DNA of 11,137 nucleotides from Sergeia podlipaevii. Its lineage: Eukaryota > Euglenozoa > Kinetoplastea > Trypanosomatida > Trypanosomatidae. The stretch spans positions 1-11,137 of the forward strand of contig JASANZ010001710.1 in assembly GCA_030849805.1 (NCBI GenBank), read 5' to 3'. Shown piece by piece: positions 6,433 through 11,137 of this stretch (its first letter is position 1; each line of letters begins with the position of its first letter). The notes under the pieces are model-generated. The model was not told where the DNA came from. It searched no databases and saw only the letters and a program-made list of their open reading frames with translations. The translations under genes were made by a program, and so were the position numbers.

Positions 6433-9400
6433 ATGAGCAAAACAGTAGAACAGATTTACCAGAAGAAGACACAACATGAGCACATCATCACGCGTCCTGA
6501 CATGTACATCGGCACCATCGAGCCCGTCACGGATGACATTTGGGTCTACGATGATGCTGAAAACATCATGAAGCAGCGTAAGTGTACGTGGACGCCTGGT
6601 TTATATAAAATTTTTGACGAGATCCTTGTGAATGCATCAGACAACAAGGTACGTGATCCTTTGGGGCAAACCCACATCAAGGTGTGGATCACGGAGAAGA
6701 GTGTTCGTGTATTCAACAATGGCGAGGGTATCCCAGTGCAGAAGCACAAAGAACACGACTTGTGGGTACCTGAGATGATCTTTGGTCACCTTCTCACCTC
6801 GTCCAACTACGATGATAATGAGGCCAAGGTGACAGGCGGCCGCAACGGCTTTGGAGCCAAGCTGACGAACGTGTTCTCTGAAAAGTTTGAAGTGGAAACG
6901 GCACATAGGCGATCGCGCAAGAAGTTTTACATGAAGTGGTCGGAAAACATGCTCAAGCACGATGAGCCCATCATTGTGCCTTTTGACGGCAGTGATTACA
7001 CAATGGTCACCTTCTACCCTGACTTTGCCCGCTTCAACGTGCAGCAGTTTAGCGAGGACATGATCCTTATGATGAAACGCCGTGTGTACGACATCTCGGG
7101 CTGCACCCACGGCAGTCTCAAGTGCTACCTGAATGATGAGTTGATTCCAACGACTACTTTCCCTCAGTACGTGGAGCTGTACCCGACTATGGGAGAAGAG
7201 AAGAGCAAGGCTAGCTACGCAAGGGTCAACGATAGGTGGGAGGTGTGCGTGCGGGTGTCGAACATGGGCTTCCAGCAGGTCAGCTTTGTCAACTCGATTG
7301 CCACCATCCGCGGCGGCACGCATGTCAAGTACATCCTCGACCAGATCGTCGCCAAGGTGGCAGAGGCGGCCAAGAAGAAGAGCAAGACGGAGGTGAAGCC
7401 GCACATGATTAAGCCACACCTTTTTCTCTTTATCAACTGCCTCATTGAGAATCCAGGATTTGACTCACAGACCAAGGAGACACTCAACACGGTCAAGAGT
7501 CGGTTTGGCTCCACTTGCGAGATCCCGAATTTGATGATTGACTACATCCTCAAGTCGGGTATCGTCGAGCGCTCCGTCGAGATGGCGAACAGCAAGCTTA
7601 CTCGCGAGATGGCAACCAAGCTGAAGACCTCGGACCGAAAGCAGATTTTGGGTATTCCCAAGCTCGACGACGCCAACGAGGCTGGTGGCAAGTACGGCCA
7701 TCGTTGCACACTCATCCTCACTGAGGGTGATTCTGCTAAGACTCTGTGCACGGCAGGACTTGCGGTGAAGGACAGGGACTACTTTGGAGTGTTCCCGCTG
7801 CGTGGTAAGCCTCTCAACGTGCGGGATGCCTCACTTAAGAAGGTGATGCAGTGCGAGGAGATCCAGGCTGTGATGAAGATCATGGGGCTAGATATTCGAC
7901 AGAAGTACACCAGCGCGGAAGGGCTTCGATATGGTCACTTGATGATAATGTCGGATCAGGATCACGATGGTTCGCATATCAAGGGGCTCATTGTCAACTG
8001 GATTCACTTCTACTGGCCAGAGCTCCTGCGTGTTCCTGGGTTTCTTCAACAGTTTATTACACCAATCGTCAAGGCTCGTAAGAAGGGCAAAGGCAGTGGA
8101 GAGGGCAAGGCCATCTCATTCTTTTCCATGCCCGACTACTTTGAGTGGAAGGAGCAGATCGGCGACGCCATCTCTAACTACGAGATCAGGTACTACAAGG
8201 GTCTGGGTACATCTGGCGCCAAGGAGGGCCGTGAATACTTCGAGAATATCGACCGTCATCGCCTCGACTTTATTGAGCAAAGCCCTGAGGAAGAGGACCG
8301 CATCGTGATGGCCTTTGCCCGTGACCGCGTGGAGGAGCGCAAGACGTGGATTACAGACTTTCGCGCCAACGTGAATGTCAACGAACAGATGGACTACAAC
8401 GTACGTCGCGTCTCGTACCGTGACTTTGTGGATAAGGAGCTGATTCTCTTCTCTGTGGCTGACTGCGAGAGGTCTATCCCGAGCGCGGTAGACGGATTCA
8501 AGCCCGGCCAGCGCAAGATCCTCTTTTCTTGCTTCAAGCGTAACCTTGTACGCTCTGTCAAGGTGGTGCAGCTTGCCGGTTACGTCTCTGAGCACTCTGC
8601 GTACCATCACGGTGAGCAGTCTCTCGTACAGACGATTGTAGCCATGGCACAGGACTTTGTCGGTAGCAACAACGTCTCGTTGCTGCAGCAAGATGGTCAG
8701 TTTGGCACGCGTCTGCAAGGCGGTAAGGATCATGCCGCAGGTCGTTACATCTTCACCCGCCTCGCGCAGATTACCCGATGCATCTTCCATCCGGCGGACG
8801 ATTTTGTGGTTGAGTACAGGGACGATGATGGACAGTCTGTGGAGCCCTTCTTTTACATTCCTATTATTCCCATGGTGCTGGTCAACAGTACATCTGGTAT
8901 CGGCACAGGCTTCAGTACTAACATCCCCAGCTACAACCCCGTGGAAGTGATTGACAATTTGAAGCACATCTTGCGTGGCGAGGAAGTGGTCCCCATGACG
9001 CCATGGTACTTTGGTTTTAATGGCACCATCGAGGAGAAGGAGAAGGGTAAGTTCATCAGCCACGGCAGGTACCAGGTGCGTCCCGACGGTGTCGTCACCA
9101 TCACGGAGCTGCCGATCAACACATGGACACAGTCATACAAGAAATTTCTTGAGGACCTCCGCGAGAGGGAGATGGTGGTGCAGTACCGCGAGTACAACAC
9201 CGATGTGACGGTGGACTTTGAGGTCTTTGTGCATCCACACGTACTGCAGCAGTGGATCGAGCAGGACGTGGTGGAGGAGCGACTACAGCTGCAGTCCTTC
9301 GTGCACGCCACGAACATAATCGCCTTTAATCGCGATGGCAAGATCACCAAGTATCTCGATGCGGAGTCTGTCCTAAGAGAGTTTTACCTTGTGCGCCTTG

Positions 9401-10788
9401 AGTACTATGCTAAGCGCAAGGACTATCTTCTTGGCGACCTCAAGCGGCTCATGAGCAAGTTGGAGAACATGGTTCGCTTTGTGCGGGAGGTAGTGGATGG
9501 CGAGCTCGTCGTCACTCGCCGCAAGAAGAAGGACCTGTTGGAGGAGCTGCGCAGACGTCAGTACCTCCCATTTCCTCCGCACAACAAGAAGAAGGTATCT
9601 TCAACGACAATCGACGATGGCGGCGAGACAGAGGACCAGAACAAGACTGGGGCGACCCGCAACAACGATGCGGATGATGTGCTTCTCGGCTTGGAGAGTC
9701 TTCAGCAGCAGGACGATGAGGAGCAGGAGACGCCTGAGGTGAAGAAGGCGACCAAGGACTACGACTACCTCCTCGGCATGCGGCTGTGGAGTCTCACGGC
9801 AGAAATGATCGAGCGATTGGAGGCCCAGTTGCGGAAGGCGAAGAACGACACCGCTAACCTCGAGGCCCGCAGCCACAAGGACCTCTGGCATGAGGACCTG
9901 GATGCCCTCCGCGCCAAGCTGCTCTCCATCTTTGCTGATCGCGAACGTGAAATTGCATCCATTCAGCGCAAGAAGCAGGAGAAGAAAAAACCTTTTGATG
10001 TCAGTAAGCTACGCACACCCCTTCTCTCTGATAAGGCCCGTCTTGCCCTGCAGAAAGAGGCAGAGAAGGGGGGCAAGTCAGCTGCCGCGCGACGTGGCGC
10101 AGGCATTGGTGGCTCGTCCTTTGCTATTGATGGCAGCGTGGGAGGCTCAGAGAATCGCGGCGAGGCCAGGCCGAAGGCAAAGCGGGCACCCGCCAAACGC
10201 CGCCGCAAGAAGGACAGCGATGAAGACGATGACATCTTCGACAGCGACGACTTCTCTATGGACGAGGACAGCAGCGTCGATGATGGGCCTATTGTTGGTA
10301 TGGGAGATGATGGAGCTCCACTCATCCCAACACGCAAGCCAGTCGCCAAGCGCACGCCACGGACTAAAAAGGTGAAAGAGGAGAACAGCCCTGGCCCCTC
10401 AAAGCGCGTTAAGAAAGAACTCCCGGCCGTGGCAGTGGTGGACGACTTTGACTTAGACGGGTTTGGTTTGGACGCTATTGCTTCCCCCGCACCAGCGGTT
10501 AATAAAAAGTCGGTTACGGCCCCTGCTGCCGCTCGCCGTCCTCCTCGCTCGGCAATAATAGACGACGATAACGATGACCTTGCGCTACTTGGCTTGAGCA
10601 ACACTGCCCCTGCTGTTTCTAAGCCTGCCCCAAAACCGAGGGCTTCTCCTCAACAGACCAGCACACACCGCAATGCCAAAACCTCGGATACCGACAGCAG
10701 CGACTCACCTGATTCTTCATCTGAGCCCACCTCCTCTGAGGACGACGATGACTCTAGTTCTGATCCATCTTTTGACTTGAGCGACTGA
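6433..10788 (+). CDS. TOP2: DNA topoisomerase II, nuclear type
   Basis: This complete 1451-residue type IIA topoisomerase passes one DNA duplex through a transient double-strand break, using ATP, to untangle and segregate chromosomes. ATPase domain: ILVNASDN with catalytic Glu E63, NNGEGIP (95-101), GGRNGFGAK (135-143) and the QTK loop (346-348). TOPRIM domain: TEGDSAK (430-436) with metal ligand E431, PLRGKPLN (455-462) and DQDHD (D508, D510, D512). Breakage-reunion domain: active-site Tyr Y772 after R771 in AAGRYIFT, and the DNA-intercalating Ile I823 in SGIGTGFS. The C-gate region contains a low-complexity insert (about 1054-1108) before DYDYLLGMRLW. From about 1190 the tail is charged and disordered, with a nuclear-localisation-like KRAPAKRRRKK (1250-1260) and a Ser/Asp-rich end. 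Trypanosomatids also have a shorter mitochondrial (kinetoplast) TOP2 of roughly 1,240 residues. The length and long basic/acidic tail point to the nuclear enzyme. ATG 6433 is the first ATG after every candidate acceptor, and all key residues are intact. Confidence 0.96.
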   Translation: MSKTVEQIYQKKTQHEHIITRPDMYIGTIEPVTDDIWVYDDAENIMKQRKCTWTPGLYKIFDEILVNASDNKVRDPLGQTHIKVWITEKSVRVFNNGEGIPVQKHKEHDLWVPEMIFGHLLTSSNYDDNEAKVTGGRNGFGAKLTNVFSEKFEVETAHRRSRKKFYMKWSENMLKHDEPIIVPFDGSDYTMVTFYPDFARFNVQQFSEDMILMMKRRVYDISGCTHGSLKCYLNDELIPTTTFPQYVELYPTMGEEKSKASYARVNDRWEVCVRVSNMGFQQVSFVNSIATIRGGTHVKYILDQIVAKVAEAAKKKSKTEVKPHMIKPHLFLFINCLIENPGFDSQTKETLNTVKSRFGSTCEIPNLMIDYILKSGIVERSVEMANSKLTREMATKLKTSDRKQILGIPKLDDANEAGGKYGHRCTLILTEGDSAKTLCTAGLAVKDRDYFGVFPLRGKPLNVRDASLKKVMQCEEIQAVMKIMGLDIRQKYTSAEGLRYGHLMIMSDQDHDGSHIKGLIVNWIHFYWPELLRVPGFLQQFITPIVKARKKGKGSGEGKAISFFSMPDYFEWKEQIGDAISNYEIRYYKGLGTSGAKEGREYFENIDRHRLDFIEQSPEEEDRIVMAFARDRVEERKTWITDFRANVNVNEQMDYNVRRVSYRDFVDKELILFSVADCERSIPSAVDGFKPGQRKILFSCFKRNLVRSVKVVQLAGYVSEHSAYHHGEQSLVQTIVAMAQDFVGSNNVSLLQQDGQFGTRLQGGKDHAAGRYIFTRLAQITRCIFHPADDFVVEYRDDDGQSVEPFFYIPIIPMVLVNSTSGIGTGFSTNIPSYNPVEVIDNLKHILRGEEVVPMTPWYFGFNGTIEEKEKGKFISHGRYQVRPDGVVTITELPINTWTQSYKKFLEDLREREMVVQYREYNTDVTVDFEVFVHPHVLQQWIEQDVVEERLQLQSFVHATNIIAFNRDGKITKYLDAESVLREFYLVRLEYYAKRKDYLLGDLKRLMSKLENMVRFVREVVDGELVVTRRKKKDLLEELRRRQYLPFPPHNKKKVSSTTIDDGGETEDQNKTGATRNNDADDVLLGLESLQQQDDEEQETPEVKKATKDYDYLLGMRLWSLTAEMIERLEAQLRKAKNDTANLEARSHKDLWHEDLDALRAKLLSIFADREREIASIQRKKQEKKKPFDVSKLRTPLLSDKARLALQKEAEKGGKSAAARRGAGIGGSSFAIDGSVGGSENRGEARPKAKRAPAKRRRKKDSDEDDDIFDSDDFSMDEDSSVDDGPIVGMGDDGAPLIPTRKPVAKRTPRTKKVKEENSPGPSKRVKKELPAVAVVDDFDLDGFGLDAIASPAPAVNKKSVTAPAAARRPPRSAIIDDDNDDLALLGLSNTAPAVSKPAPKPRASPQQTSTHRNAKTSDTDSSDSPDSSSEPTSSEDDDDSSSDPSFDLSD

Positions 10789-11074
10789 CAATGACTCTCC
10801 ACAACGGGGGGACTACCACACACCATCACCCCTAACTGCACAAAAAACAAAACAGCAACATAGAAAAAAAAGAAAAAAAAACACAAAGGTTGGCTTCCGC
10901 GACTATAACAAAATAGACTTAAGTTACATACATATCTATTCTCAGACACTAACTAAATTGATTTTTGCTAGCGCAAACTCAAAAGATACTGAATACGCTG
11001 CAGAGAAATCTAAATGAAGGAAGAGGGAGTGCCATTGATTGAGCCTGTGTTCATGCTGTGGACTGGCAATGCAC
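10789..11074 (+). other. TOP2 3' UTR / intergenic DNA
   Basis: No gene is seen after the TOP2 stop codon. The stretch has A-rich runs (about 10840-10885) and otherwise unremarkable AT-rich sequence. It presumably contains the TOP2 3' UTR and poly(A) site, which would be placed by the pyrimidine tract that follows. Confidence 0.6.
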
Positions 11075-11137
11075 TTCTCCTTCCTTTACTATCTTCCACT
11101 ATTATCTCACTTTACTTTGTCCCCCTCCCTCCCTCCC
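11075..11137 (+). promoter_or_regulatory. Polypyrimidine tract of the next gene's splice acceptor (truncated)
   Basis: The last 60 or so bases are strongly pyrimidine-rich, ending in a CCCTCCCTCCCTCCC pattern. In a trypanosomatid this would lead to a trans-splice AG for the next + strand gene, and would also position TOP2 polyadenylation. No AG occurs inside the tract before the window ends, so the acceptor itself is not visible. Confidence 0.5.

Noticed and set aside
8116..9063. 315-codon frame on the - strand within TOP2
   Set aside because: It lies wholly antisense to highly conserved topoisomerase II coding sequence; its composition is what the reverse complement of that gene gives. The same applies to the other antisense frames in TOP2.
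11014..11137. Frame opening at ATG 11014 and still open at the window end, as a possible next gene
   Set aside because: Most of its codons come from the terminal pyrimidine tract, which is better explained as the splice signal of the next gene; the ATG precedes that signal.

Overview
The window looks like nuclear DNA of a trypanosomatid (Kinetoplastea). Three long intron-free genes lie head to tail on the + strand. They are separated by AT-rich spacers full of homopolymers, and each start codon is preceded by a pyrimidine tract followed by an AG, as expected where polycistronic transcripts are resolved by spliced-leader trans-splicing. A glycosome-type PEX11 supports the same lineage. Coding DNA has moderate GC (my impression, not computed), lower than I would expect for Leishmania. 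A related genus is therefore as likely as Leishmania itself; I cannot name the species.

Layout: (1) 2-124, a possible C-terminal scrap of an upstream gene, then about 1.1 kb of spacer. (2) 1371-2039, PEX11, a 222-residue membrane protein of glycosome proliferation. (3) 2040-3502, a long spacer that contains an additional, unexplained splice-acceptor-like element near 2242 followed by a 20-codon reading frame. (4) 3503-5635, a 710-residue MYST-family histone acetyltransferase, most likely the HAT2 type. It keeps the catalytic Cys and Glu but carries low-complexity insertions, one of them in the acetyl-CoA-binding loop. (5) 5636-6432, spacer and TOP2 leader with TA and AC microsatellites. (6) 6433-10788, a complete 1451-residue type IIA DNA topoisomerase of the nuclear type, with a long charged C-terminal tail. 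(7) 10789-11137, the TOP2 3' flank, ending in a pyrimidine tract that probably serves the next gene.

The genes do not form a pathway. PEX11 acts on glycosome membranes, while the acetyltransferase and topoisomerase II both act on chromatin. In trypanosomatids, co-linearity reflects polycistronic transcription more than shared function. From memory, PEX11, HAT2 and TOP2 are also neighbours in Leishmania, which would make this a conserved syntenic block; I could not check this. I found no tRNA, rRNA, CRISPR array or mobile element. The observations most worth following are the altered acetyl-CoA loop of the MYST enzyme, the ATG-free leaders upstream of each gene, and the extra acceptor-like element in the PEX11-HAT spacer.
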